Shown piece after piece: positions 1 through 10,633 of a stretch of 64,000 nt of DNA; the first letter of the stretch is position 1, and the number at the start of each line of letters is the position of its first letter. Source of the DNA: Hysterium pulicare CBS 123377 (Eukaryota > Ascomycota > Dothideomycetes > Hysteriales > Hysteriaceae). The notes beneath the pieces are model-generated. The model searched no databases. It had not been told where the DNA came from and worked only from the letters and a program-made list of their open reading frames with translations. Where the stretch lies: contig AJFK01000355.1 in assembly GCA_000467715.1 (NCBI GenBank), positions 20,277 through 84,276 on the forward strand. The letters run 5' to 3'. Position numbers and translations under genes: made by a program.

Positions 1-870
1 GTGAGGGTGTGGGTGTGGGATGGGTAATTTGGGGTTAGAAGTTTTCAAGTTTTTTGGTGATGGTAATGGAGAGATGCGTAATGATGATTTTCGTTATTTA
101 TGAAGGAAGAATGATGCTAACGTATGCTTACAGTATGAATGGGATTGTGTCCAGCGGCATCATTAGACGTGGTATGGCCATGGTGGGATGGATGGAAGCG
201 TGGTCATCTCTATCGTTGTGGAACATAAAAGTCAGTCATCCAAGAAGCTGGTCCTGGTATCGGCGTTTCGGAACGCGAATCGGGTCTTCGGTATTATCTA
301 GATTCTAGAGCGGCGTCTATTTGGACGCGGTATTGTGCAAGCTTAGGTAGAATTTATTGGAGTTCTATGCGCAAAGTTACCTGCTTCAGCCTCCGCATAA
401 TAAGTGGTTTGATGCGGGATCTTTCGGGATGTCATGCTCTGTCCAGCAACTCTACCCACCCATTACTCAATTCCATGGCCTTCGACCGCATGATATATCA
501 AAGACTAAGCTAGTAAAAGTTGCTTGAGATACTCTCTTCCACATTCCAATTCGAGACGAGATGAGAGATATGGTTCTTGAGATAGCCCGCATGCGTTTAG
601 GTGTCCCTGACACTTGTTGCTCAGAAGAAGTGTATGTACCTCATATGAAGAGAATGTGTTCGGCGTCCTTGAGGAGTGAACTGAGAGATTGATGGGGGAG
701 ATTGTAGAAAGAGGTTCAGCTAGCATCAAAGCAGCGTCGAAGGAGCGTTTCGCCAGCCTTATCTATTGTTCCAATCAGCATCACCCAGCATCAAGTTAAC
801 TTTTCCCTAGTAGTGTCAAGCTAGCTTTAATATATATAAAGTAGCAATAAGCTAGCTTTTAGCTAGAAAT
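1..870. other. no gene seen
   Basis: Only short open frames of 60-85 codons without recognisable features lie here. The first 40 bases are TG/GGG-rich. From about 790 the sequence becomes AT-rich and full of TAGCT words, and it grades into the tandem array that follows. No gene is supported. Confidence 0.5.
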
Positions 871-1082
871 TTAACTATAGCTAAGAAAATTTAGCTATAG
901 CTAAGAAGATTTAGCTATAGCTAAGAGAATTTAGCTATAGCTAAGAGAATTTAGCTATAGCTAAGAAGATTTAGCTGTAGCTAAGAGAATTCAGCTATAG
1001 CTAAGAGAATTCAGCTATAGCTAAGAGGATTTAGCTGTAGCTAAGAGGATTTAGCTATAGCTAAGAAGATTTAGCTGTAGAT
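871..1082. repeat. 20-bp palindromic tandem array
   Basis: Ten full 20-bp units stand in exact register from 871 to 1070, followed by a partial eleventh. The core unit is TTAGCTATAGCTAAGAGAAT, with variants at a few positions (CTGTAG, TCAGC, GAGGAT, GAAGAT). The first 14 bases, TTAGCTATAGCTAA, are a perfect palindrome, so each unit could form a small hairpin or bind a dimeric protein. No open frame crosses the array. The flanks carry the same TAGC words, so the array probably expanded by slippage from a low-complexity seed. Confidence 0.95.
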
Positions 1083-1149
1083 ATAAAAAAAAAGTAGGTT
1101 AAGCTACAATTAAGCAGCATTCAGCTAGAAGCAAGTAGTATAAGTAAGC

Positions 1150-1188
1150 TAAAGCTAGCATAAAGCTAGCATAAAGCTAGCATAAAGC
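1150..1188. repeat. 11-bp tandem repeat
   Basis: TAAAGCTAGCA is repeated three times head to tail, plus a partial fourth unit. It shares the AGCTAG vocabulary of the 20-bp array 70 bp upstream and is probably part of the same low-complexity tract. Confidence 0.85.
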
Positions 1189-1427
1189 CACCTACACACA
1201 GCATCAAGTAGCATCAAGCCAGCGAGCCTCTCCAGTGCTCCTATCCCGTTCAATTCAATATGCGAAGTAGCATTGCCCATGAAACGTCCCGTCTGGGACA
1301 ACGAAGTCGGAACCCAAAAGAGACTTGGTAGATTAGGGAACTTGGGGTTTTGTGGAGCCAGCGTTTGACCTTGCCATACACCACTCTATGATTGAGGTAC
1401 AGAATAGGGACTTGATAAGTGCTCACG

Positions 1428-3612
1428 TTAATACGCTTTATTCGGAACAACTCTTCTCAAAACCTTCGTCGCGGTATCGGTATCGTTCGCGAAGACCAGT
1501 TCGAGTCCCTTGCCCCTCTTCTCTCGAATCCGGACGGGCTCTCTGAATGTGGCCAAGGTTGCTACGCCAGCGCTTAGATCGCCGAGGTGGGTTGGTGTTT
1601 TTGAGTGTAGTGCCAGTGTGGTGATTTCGGCGGCGGAGTCCCATGCCGTGGATGTGATGCCGAAGATGAGGAGGTAGATTAAGTAGTCAATGACTAGGAC
1701 GCAGTAGATTGTGAGGACTGTGAGCGAGAGTATCACCGTTGTGGAGGATGTGCCGTATCCTTGACCCTGCAAGTACATATTCAAGTCGAGCTTTGTGGCT
1801 TTGTCCAGACTTGAGTTCGTAAAGGAAAGGGTCAGATTGCTTTTACTTGAACTTACAACGGCTCCGTCTGAAGAAGACCATTCCTGGAGATTGGACAAAG
1901 CATTTGCAAGCATCGTGGCCAGGGATCCTCCAAAAGGCAGTATATCAACGTAGACGTTTGAGAGCATTGGCATCACACAGTCTTCTACTATGCTTTCAAT
2001 CTGACTGCTCATTTTCCCGATCCAGGAAGGATCAATGGATATGGACAACAGATTGGGTGAAGTGGGTGTCTCAGCCTTTTTCGGGGAGTCTATCGCTTCC
2101 ACAAAGGAAACCCCGTCGGAGTCAATTCGTCTATACTCGCGTGTCTCCCAAAGAGCATCAACAAAGCAAGCGGAGACTGCGAGTTTCCAGTGATTGGGAG
2201 GGTCAGTACGCCTCGTGCTGTTCAAGCCTGGGTGTAGATTGCCAGTATCGAGTGTAACGTGCCCAATGGTGGAGCGAGCCAGAGGGGCCTGGTTGGGGTA
2301 TATTTCCATAGTAGCTTTGATGAATTGGCTTCTTGAAGAATATTTTCGAGATAAATAAAATCTTTTAGTAAATGGTTATTGGTATTTTCCCTTGGAAATT
2401 GGATATAATTATTTCGTCCGAGATCAGACCAGTCAGATTGGTTACCAGAATATACGCTGTCATGACAATGCATATGAACTTGGGCTTGAGGTGAGCATAA
2501 AGTTGCAATTACACGGCCTTCTCCAGTTTTAGGTAGAGCTGCGAGGCCTCCAAAGAAGAGCAGATTTCCGGCGACAATTCGGCTGGGCATAGATGCTGAA
2601 ATATTCACATCGAATGAGGAATTGCCTGATATAGAGATGTTGAGGACTCTCGACACATCCTCGCCAGCCAGTAGCGAAGAATAATTCTCAGGGTCCGGAT
2701 CCGTAGTCCCAAAAACGTATTCATCAAAAAGTCCTAGTGAGTCGACATGACTATGCGCGTTAGTAACCGTTTGCACGAAGACATGCTGGAGAAGCCAGGT
2801 GCATGCTTGACGTTTCAACTTACACGGATGCATCATGGGTGATGTTAACGTGGCTTGGGAATAGTATATCCGGAGAGTCAAAGTAAAAAGATGTATGCAT
2901 TACCTCGAGTGATGACGGGCCGGCTAGAGGGGCCGACAAGCGCAGCAAGAATAATTATTGACAATACGAAGGAGATGAAAATAAGTTTGCGCCAACATAG
3001 CAGCGCAGAGGACCGGGCAGATGATGAAAACTCAAGAGACCAGAGATACGATATGTTCGAAGTCTGCACCGGCGCGAAAAGACCACCAAAGGGAATGTTC
3101 CCCTGCAGAAGTAGATTTTGAATATAGCTCGATAGAATAGCAGCGATAGAGCCTTGCATAAGAAGTTTATGGATCTTCGCAGCGATTTGAAGTTCTGTAT
3201 TCCAGTCGAATGTGCCACCAACGATGTAATGCATGCAGCTCAGAATGATTAGTGTGATCGCCCCGAGCAAGGGAAGAATATGAGGCAGCCAGTGCAGAAA
3301 TGCTACACGGCGATCTCGGTAGCGCGCAACCTTCGGAGACTATGCCGGTTTCTTCCAGTGGGTAAGCGGTTGAATGAGTGGATCAAGTATTTGAAGCTTG
3401 AGGGATCGTAGGAGAAACCGGAAGCGATCAGATAACGTGAGCCTAGCTGGCTGCGATTCATCGGGTTCGTCGGAGTCATGAAGCAAAGCCAGTCTAGAAG
3501 CAGTACTAGAAGTAGTTAGTCAAATTCCACTTTCTGGAAAGGAGGAAACTTACTTGATGCTCGGTTTTGGTGATTGACTTCGGTCCGAAGTCACATCTAC
3601 GAGCTCTGCCAT
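1428..3612 (-). pseudogene. broken multi-TM fungal membrane protein
   Basis: This is a remnant of a common, functionally uncharacterised fungal membrane-protein family. The start (MAELVDVTSD...) is at 3612, followed by a short intron with a GTAAGT donor near 3557. The family's N-terminal cytosolic stretch, a helical block (GAITLIILSCMHYIV), the NIPFGGLFAP/SYLWSLEF segment and the C-terminal TM segment followed by AWDSAAEITTLALHSKTP are all readable. They lie in three frames. A TAG at 3340-3342 interrupts the frame that runs on into VARYRDRRVAFLHWLPHIL. A one-base T-tract shift near 2890 is needed to continue into FDSPDILFPSHVNITH. Another shift near 2300-2320 is needed to enter the last 290-codon frame. 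A few of these breaks could be unseen introns, but the in-frame TAG has no good splice solution. Confidence 0.65.
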
Positions 3613-4375
3613 TGTGCCAAATGTGTGCCGTCGAAGATGGGATACCGAAAGGCAGGAGACGGAAAGATGGATTAAAAGGCATTGAGAAAGGCAGCTAACA
3701 GTGTGCTCTATATAATGATCTCATTATGGGTGCCTCCAGATACCCCTGCGGAGAGACCAATACATCGAACTTTTGGAAGAGGTTGTGGCAGCAAAGAGTG
3801 CGATAGGCGTGCGGGGTTTCAGCCTTACCATTGACATCTCAATCAAGGCGCTAGAATTCCGGATCCATACATGCTATGAGGAAAATGAGAAAAGTCCCAG
3901 TAGCGGCGGAACATATGGGCTTCGACATCGTTGAAAGTCGGTCAGGGTAGAACCAAATACCTGCGAGGCGGAATCGGAATAGACGATTAGCTTTGCAAGC
4001 CTTGTGATTAGTTTCCACGTCGGGCGTTCCCTCAATTTTGAGGCCGCAATTAATAGCAATCTGAAGGTGCAGATTCGTGACAGCCACCGAAGTGAGCGTT
4101 GCATACAGTTATGATATGGCCAGCGATCCGGGCACGTGCGATAATCATACTCGAGCCATGGCTGATGCATTTGAACGAATTCCAACGATAGAGAGCCGCT
4201 GAGTGCGGAGCCCAGCATTTTCACACCCGTACTCCTCCTCAAGTGCGTCGATTCTCAATATGGACAACGGGTATTGTCCCCAGCAAGTTTCCTCAGCCGG
4301 CATCGCTGTCCAGGAAAGGCCTTCCAAGATGAAGACCTTGGGAGCTCATGTCTCGCCTTGCCTCCCCAGTTATTT
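3613..4375. other. intergenic, no gene seen
   Basis: Overlapping open frames of 60-122 codons on the minus strand show no recognisable domain and no shared splice structure. This is probably the upstream region of the broken membrane gene plus the 3' flank of the NACHT gene. Confidence 0.4.
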
Positions 4376-6808
4376 CTAGGGCTTCGCGAAGAAGGACCGA
4401 AACCTATAGTACTTGTAAAGTCGCTTGAGTTCTGTCCTGTCCCCGTTATAGAGCCTTCGAAGTTCTGTTTTTCGAGAATCAAAATCGTACGTCCTGGGAG
4501 CCACTTCAAGGCCTGACTTCAGAGCTGATAGATTCTGCTTCCTTTGAAAAAGGGATGATCGATCTAGGAAGGCTTCAACATAATCAACAAGGTTATAGCG
4601 TACTGCAAATGAGAAGAATTGATCGAATTTCTCCTTGTCGGTTTTAAGATTGAAGACATAGCCAACATTATCGAGATAAATCTCCTGAAAAATCTGATTG
4701 ACCTCAGTGGCCTTGCCAATTCGCAGGGCATACTCAAATGACCATTCAACCAGATTGCAGAATTCGTCATGCTTGGAGCCGGCGGAAGGGACTCGAAGAT
4801 CGCTTAAACACTTCATTTGCCAAAGCAATGAATTAGCCCAAGCTCTGTTGGGATCGAAGAAATCGTCGACTGCAGAGGTTACTTTCTGCCAGATACGTGG
4901 TGACTCCAAAAAATCTCTGGCCGTTCTGTGGATATACTGGACATGGCCTTCAGAGGACACCTCCAGCAAACCCTTGTTGCAAGAGTTCACCCGTCGCCGC
5001 ATCATTGACTTTTTATCGAGATATTCGATGTCGGATAAGGGCAAAATTGCAGCTCTTGCCGCTGATCCATAATCATCGTCATCTGCAAAGTACAAAGCTA
5101 TCAGAGACGGGTAGGCATTTGTTCTGAGAAGGTGGAATAGTTGACAAGCGCGCTTCAAATAGAATGGTTCGATACTGTCGAGGAGCTTCTCAAACAGCGC
5201 CTCCAGGTCTTCCGGCAGAGAATCGAGACGTGACTGCAGATCTGTTATACGATCAAAATTCGATAGCCCTTGCATAAGTGAGTCTACCACCAGGTAGACC
5301 CAAAGGAACACCCCGGAAGCTTTGTCGACGACATTGCACACAAGATCGTCCGCGGCTTGAGGGTTTTCCTTCATTAGCCGTTTGTATTGGTTGTGCTCAT
5401 TGAGTTTGTTGGACACATAAAGCTGGATATCTCTACAAGTTAACTGTTGCAGAGTGAGGCTGGGCCGATTTTCAAATGCATCCTCAAAGACTGGCCACGG
5501 GCGACTGGCCACACAGACTTTCAGGTTGGTATGCTGTGTAACGTCGATGATAAGCTTGATTAATTCAGTATGGTCCCCATCAAATTCATCCAGGCCGTCA
5601 ATAAGAAGAAAGAACCGTTTCGATTGGTCAGACGTGAGAAGTTTTAAAACGCGCGTAAGCTCGGGCCAAGTGAAAGGTTCACCGCCTCCCCTGAAGGAGA
5701 GGTACTGTCGCCAGCGGTTATGAAACAGCTGCGTGATTATTTCAACTTTACCGTATAGTAGTTCGTAGAGCAGGGATTGCATGAGGCCATCTCGGGACAT
5801 CTGCATGACGGTTCCGGAGTTCCAAAAGAAGAAGCCGGCTTTGAACAGCTCGATAGAGCCAGCCCATGTTTCCAGTAATGTGAACGTCCGAGGGTCTTGA
5901 TAAAGGTAGTTCATGAGAGTGGATTTCCCAGATCCAGGTTTCCCGGTGATCCAATAGATACTATTGCGATTGGTGTCACGTAACCAGTCAGTGAGGTCAT
6001 CCCATGACCGCTCGTTAGAGTCCGAACTTTTGAAGATCCACTCGAACGTATCGCGGTGAGCTTGTCTGATTGACTCCTGTCGGTCTGGTCTGCCGCGAAA
6101 ATCAAGAAGAGCAAGGATCATCCTACTAAAGCTTTCCTGCAATTGGGATTCGTTGGCCGTGTCGAGATGCTCAGAGAATGAATTCAGGTCCTCTTGTTTG
6201 CTCGGCTGCCAGTTGTTGGCGGCTAGTGCATCTAAAACTTCTCGTTGCCAATTTGCACACCCGGGAGCAATAGTGGGAGTCCGGGTTCTTCTTGTGGAAT
6301 GGTCACTGTCTAGGCGTTCTCTAATTGATGGTCAGCATGAATCACCACGTAGATTATTTGAAGGGGACTAAACATACCGAAGGGAGACCAGCAGGGCTGT
6401 ATCAACCTGTTTTCTAATATTGTCAAGTTTCTGCTCTAGATTCTTGACATCTTTAGCAGTCCAGACCGTCTTCAATGCTTGACGAACGCTCTGCCACTTC
6501 CGGTTAGGTCCTTTGCGCGCAAGACCCTGAAGTACTTTAACGAGTTCGGTGGTCACGTCGTTACATTCTCGACCAAGCTTCTGTAACTGTTTATCCGCCG
6601 AGGTAAGTTTTTGTCGATTCTGTCCATTGTCGCGCAAAGCGATATTGAGATCGTTAAGATTCTTCGCTGTATCTTCTAAGAGAGCATGCTGTTCAAGCAT
6701 CCCATCCGCTGACGTATAAACCTCATGAGTCTGTGAGATCAATCTGCCGGTGAAATCGATGACTTGAATGATATTCGAGGCCAGGCCGAGGGCGCTGATG
6801 GGATCCAT
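4376..6808 (-). CDS. NACHT-domain NLR-like (STAND) protein
   Basis: Predicted 791-residue STAND NTPase in two exons: 6808-6378 and 6320-4376. The 57-bp intron starts GTATGT and ends ATTAG. Joining the exons keeps the frame (…VSLR/ERLDSD…). The N-terminus (MDPISALGLASNIIQVIDF) matches the helical domain that commonly precedes fungal NACHT NTPases (SesA/PigL_N-like). The P-loop GKPGSGKST is at about residues 270-278 and the Walker B segment LLIDGLDEFD at about 382-391. Both are intact, so ATP or GTP binding is expected. After the NACHT and winged-helix regions the protein ends in about 200 residues without obvious ankyrin, WD40 or TPR repeats, so it lacks the usual ligand-sensing array. Such proteins act in fungal non-self recognition and programmed cell death, but the effector role here is inference. 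An in-frame ATG three codons upstream (6817) is an alternative start. Confidence 0.85.
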
Positions 6809-7487
6809 GATGAACAAATTGTCAACAGAAAAAGGTTACAGCCATCACACGGCGAAGGAAGCGGGGCTCCCAAGAAAAAAAAATCTTTCAGCGCGGCTGA
6901 GGCTGAGGCTGAGTTCAGGCAGCCGTTTGCCAGTTGGCTGCCGCGCGAGGCTGAACGAGGCTAACCGTAGCATATTTGCTTGGACATAGAAGTTGCTCGG
7001 CGTTATTGCCTAAACAAAAGTTTGAGTGCTCTATAAGATCAATGGAATCTGATGAAAGAAGAATATTACACGCGCGAGATCATGCTTGGAGTTCGTGGGA
7101 CGGTTGACAAAAGGTATGCGTTTGACGAAAAGAACATGGTGCTTATGTAAACGTACTAAGTAGCGCGTAAATGGTCTAGCGCTGAAGCTACTCCGTATTA
7201 GGTTTCAGCTCGGGAAGCTGTCAAACAACAAAGTATGCTGGAGTATTCGGATATCATTACTTTGCTTGATCAAGTTATGCTATGCTTCTAGCATTATCGT
7301 ACATATCTCAGAAATAGAAGGAATCATCAACATCCAAAGAAATTCCATGAAAGTCCTTTCTCCGACCCATGCATCCAGGAAGCAAGACTAGATGCTCCAA
7401 CTCCGAGATATGCATATATCATTAGGTATTCCGCTCTCAGAGCTCATATACGTTGACATGTTCTTATCGCTTTGTCCAGACGTGCCT
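6809..7487. other. intergenic, no gene seen
   Basis: This is the promoter region of the NACHT gene and the 3' flank of the MFS gene. A short GCTGAG iteration occurs around 6900-6920. No gene is supported. Confidence 0.5.
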
Positions 7488-9197
7488 TCACGCCATCGGA
7501 TTTACTTGACTCTGCTGCCTACTTCCAGCTCCAGGTCTGGTAGCACTGTTTCTCCTGGCCGTAATAAGCGAGCTCCGCCTGTCCCCATGCGCTGAAGGAA
7601 TCATACTGGGCCTCCTACCACCAGCATCCACCTTTGCTTGTCCAGCTTCATGAAGCTGCTGAGCGAAGGGTGAGCGCTTCCTCAGAACAGGTCCCTTCCA
7701 ATAAATGACATAGACGGCCGTCACGAGGCAGAAGGCGATACAGAAAAGGATCGTACCGGCATCCTGGAGATGTCGCTGGCCGCCAATGTTCTGGTAGAAG
7801 GGGGTTGCGGGGAGGGTCAAGACACCAGCGAGGAAATCGCGCGACCATCCATTGCCACCGGTGGCAGAGGCGGAATACGGACCGTAAGCGCAGATCATGT
7901 AGTCAATAGTCGCCATGTAAATGCTGTAGTTGGCGATACCGACGATGGTGCTGAACACCATAGTTCCGATCCAGTGAATGGGTGGGCCGCCGCTCGTCCA
8001 TGCAAAGCCGAGTAAACCAATAGGCAGGCAAGGTGCTGTCCAAAGAAGCCACCAAAGTCGAGATTCATACTGTGCGTGCTCGTCGTGAGGCTTGGCCTGG
8101 CGTTCGCGGATGTTTCGTTTGATGGCTGGGAAGAATGAGAACCAGGCAATGAAGTAGCCGATGCCGATAGGGATGAAAGAGAGACCGAGCGCGACGGTGC
8201 TGAAGTTCCACTGTTTATATACGAGAGAGAAAGATTGGATGAACATGAAGATTAGAGCGTCGGAGAAACCGGAGAGGAGGGAGAGAACCAGTACGATGGG
8301 TTCGGTCAAAAACATGCGGAATGGTCGAATCCAGGTGACCAAGACTTCCTTGACTGAGAAGCGGTCTTTGAAGGGAACAAGCTCATTCGGACCCCAGATA
8401 TTCACGGGTTTGCCATTCTTCTCGCCCTCCTTGCGACGTCGCTTGGCGATCTTGTCCATCATGATGGTAGTCCTGGTCTCCGGGACGAGGAAGAAGTGCA
8501 TAATTTGTACTGCTCCTCCAAAAATGAGTTGGATCCAGATGCTCCAACGCCAGTCTAGAAAAGCTTCGCTGAAGCCACCTACTACAGGACCAAGGATGGA
8601 TCCACCGACGGAGGAGAAGACGACGAAGGCTACAGCGTATTGTTGATTGTCAGACTCCCACATGTCGGCGACCATGCCAAGCGTGACTGAACCACCGGCA
8701 GAAGAAAGGCCACCGAGAGCGCGACCGGCGAGAATGGTGCCAAAGTTCTTCGACAAAGCGACTGGGAGCTGCCAGATGTTGACGAGGAAAAGCGAGAGCT
8801 GCATAATAGGCCATCGTCCTAGTTCTTCGCTCCATGGGGCCCAGAGTTCACATCCAAAGGCGTAGAGGATCAAGAAGATGGCGGCACCGAGACGAGCAGC
8901 TTGCACGCTAACGCCGAATTCCTTTGAAATACCTTTGGTTGCATTGGAGTACAGGCTCGTGTTGAAATTCATGGAGACTTGAACCAGGAAGATGATGCTG
9001 AGAATGGTCCATTTTTTCCAGGTCGGAAACGAGAAGCCCAGTTCGTCATAGCAGTCGTCCTCGGTGATTTCGATTTTATCATCTGTTCCGTATTCCTGAG
9101 GATGATTGCCGTTGCCGACAGCCTCTTTTGTTTCAGGCTCTTGCGAGGAGTTGTCCAAGGGCTCCTGTTTCTCGGCCTCTCCATTGAACGCAACCAT
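7488..9197 (-). CDS. MFS transporter, DHA1 drug/polyamine type
   Basis: Single-exon gene for a 569-residue major facilitator protein. It has a charged cytosolic N-terminus of about 70 residues, then 12 apparent membrane segments. The DHA1 signature between helices 2 and 3 reads as a variant (WSEELGRWPIM), and the GGSILGPVVGGF motif C marks an antiporter. A long basic loop (DKIAKRRRKEGEKNGKP) separates the two halves. The overall look matches fungal polyamine/multidrug H+ antiporters of the plasma membrane, but the substrate cannot be told from sequence. The basic, serine-rich C-terminus (RRPSM, RRSSL, RRNS) offers several possible kinase sites. It is divergent to the Zn2Cys6 regulator about 1.4 kb away, a common arrangement for a regulator and its target. 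Confidence 0.9.
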   Translation of the reverse strand: MVAFNGEAEKQEPLDNSSQEPETKEAVGNGNHPQEYGTDDKIEITEDDCYDELGFSFPTWKKWTILSIIFLVQVSMNFNTSLYSNATKGISKEFGVSVQAARLGAAIFLILYAFGCELWAPWSEELGRWPIMQLSLFLVNIWQLPVALSKNFGTILAGRALGGLSSAGGSVTLGMVADMWESDNQQYAVAFVVFSSVGGSILGPVVGGFSEAFLDWRWSIWIQLIFGGAVQIMHFFLVPETRTTIMMDKIAKRRRKEGEKNGKPVNIWGPNELVPFKDRFSVKEVLVTWIRPFRMFLTEPIVLVLSLLSGFSDALIFMFIQSFSLVYKQWNFSTVALGLSFIPIGIGYFIAWFSFFPAIKRNIRERQAKPHDEHAQYESRLWWLLWTAPCLPIGLLGFAWTSGGPPIHWIGTMVFSTIVGIANYSIYMATIDYMICAYGPYSASATGGNGWSRDFLAGVLTLPATPFYQNIGGQRHLQDAGTILFCIAFCLVTAVYVIYWKGPVLRKRSPFAQQLHEAGQAKVDAGGRRPSMIPSAHGDRRSSLITARRNSATRPGAGSRQQSQVNPMA

Positions 9198-9829
9198 GGT
9201 CGCGATGGTTTGCGGGCAGACGGCAGACGAGGGAGGAGGGATTTAGGGCAGAACTTCAAAGCAGCAACGACAGCAGATGGGAGACAAGCACGTGCGACAA
9301 GGGAGAGAGAGGGTTCGGAGAGAGGGTTGTTGACGGAAAACTGGGTTCGTTACCGCAATATGTAGCTAGTCGACGTTATGGCGGGGAGAGGCTTCATGAT
9401 GGCTGGTGCTTTGTCGGAGGAGTGGTCTTTCGTCATAGCAGGCCATGAACCTGGTCGTGGGCCGTGGGTCTTTCGGACAGCGGCGAGTCTGTTCGTCCCC
9501 CATCTGGGAAATGTGGGTCGAGCAACGCCAGCCGCTACTCCCGCACGGCTGGTGCGCAGCGAGGCAGATTGCGAACAGGGTACGCCGTTCGTTGACTCTG
9601 GGGTGCACGGGCGCAGAGGGTTTGAGGGCTGGCGTGAAGTCTCCACACGCGTCGACATTCAAATGCAGCCTTTGCAAACCCCCAAGGAACTCACGATACT
9701 TGGCTTGTTGGCGAAGAAAGCGACGCGCAAAAAAGCTTTGCGGTGGCGTGGGATCATCGCATTGCCAAGCCAGCCAACATTCTGCGCGCTGCGAATCGGC
9801 CATGGTGCGAGCTTCAAGAAGGCCATCCG

Positions 9830-9837
9830 TGACGTCA
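9830..9837. promoter_or_regulatory. CRE-type TGACGTCA palindrome
   Basis: A perfect ATF/CREB consensus palindrome lies about 630 bp upstream of the MFS start. Fungal Atf-type bZIP factors bind this octamer. One 8-mer could be chance, and no function is shown. Confidence 0.35.
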
Positions 9838-10100
9838 CCGCTCGCCGCCAACCCGAAACGCCAAGACTCCTTCCGGCTGCCAACATGTGCCAATCGGGAG
9901 ATCTACGGCACCCTTTCAGCCTCATCTTGTCCAACTACTGTCATCTCCCGTCGGGTTTTAACGGTCCAGTAATTCTTTTTGAAGTAGGCCAGTATCGCAT
10001 AGACATTGACTGCTAAAGGAAGGCTTGAAAGTCGAAGCTTTGGCGCGACACACAATCTCCTAACCAGGCAAATCAGGCCGTCCAACAAACAAATCCTTAT

Positions 10101-10111
10101 CGGACCGTCCG
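10101..10111. promoter_or_regulatory. CGGAC-C-GTCCG inverted repeat
   Basis: This is a perfect 5-bp inverted repeat around one base. It contains CGG and CCG half-sites of the sort bound by Zn2Cys6 dimers. It lies in the divergent promoter, about 900 bp from the MFS start and 520 bp from the regulator start. Assignment to the neighbouring regulator is inference. Confidence 0.35.
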
Positions 10112-10633
10112 AACTTGGCCAATCAACGTTAGCGCAATGCCTCAGCATCGAAACGCCTCACACCATCAGCAGTGCAGGTGAGCACTTGACGTATTCGCAG
10201 GATTCAAAGTCCAGCAACAAGTTTCAAATTCCCCAGGCATATCCATGATTGCTCGAGTTGCTGCGGAGACCCCGCAAAGAAGTTGAAACCAACATCCAGA
10301 GAGCCTTGCATGGTCGCGTGCTGGACGCATACACAGACGCTGAACGTTACTTTTTACCACTCATCAACGGCAATAATCAACCTTTGAATATATGGGTCTT
10401 TGACAGGCCTTCTGTCTTCAGTACATCTCATTATCATCTGAACAGGCGACCGTAGTAGGTACTGTGTGAGAAGGAGGAAACATGGGGAACACGATATGGC
10501 TTAATCATCCAGGCTGACAAATCTAGCGCCAATCCTTGAGACCTTCGAAATTGAAGTCTGCCTCCTTCTCCACATAGTAGTCTTCGTGTTTTTCTTCTAA
10601 ATACTGCTCTCACATCTAATTCTCTGACATACA

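Larger units (their letters stand above)
9198..10633. other. shared upstream region of divergent pair
   Basis: This 1.4-kb gap separates the divergent MFS and Zn2Cys6 genes. Between 9366 and 10016 three frames on both strands stay open for 100-212 codons. None shows a domain, they overlap each other, and the composition is GC-rich, so I regard them as chance. Candidate regulatory sites inside the gap are listed separately. Confidence 0.5.

Noticed and set aside
1-50. TG/GGG-rich start of the window as possible telomere
   Set aside because: There is no regular TTAGGG or similar unit.
871-1188. Repeats as a CRISPR array
   Set aside because: The units are contiguous without spacers and the genome is eukaryotic.
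9366-10016. Three overlapping long open frames (102-212 codons) on both strands
   Set aside because: They exclude each other, lack domains and sit in GC-rich promoter sequence, so they are probably chance.
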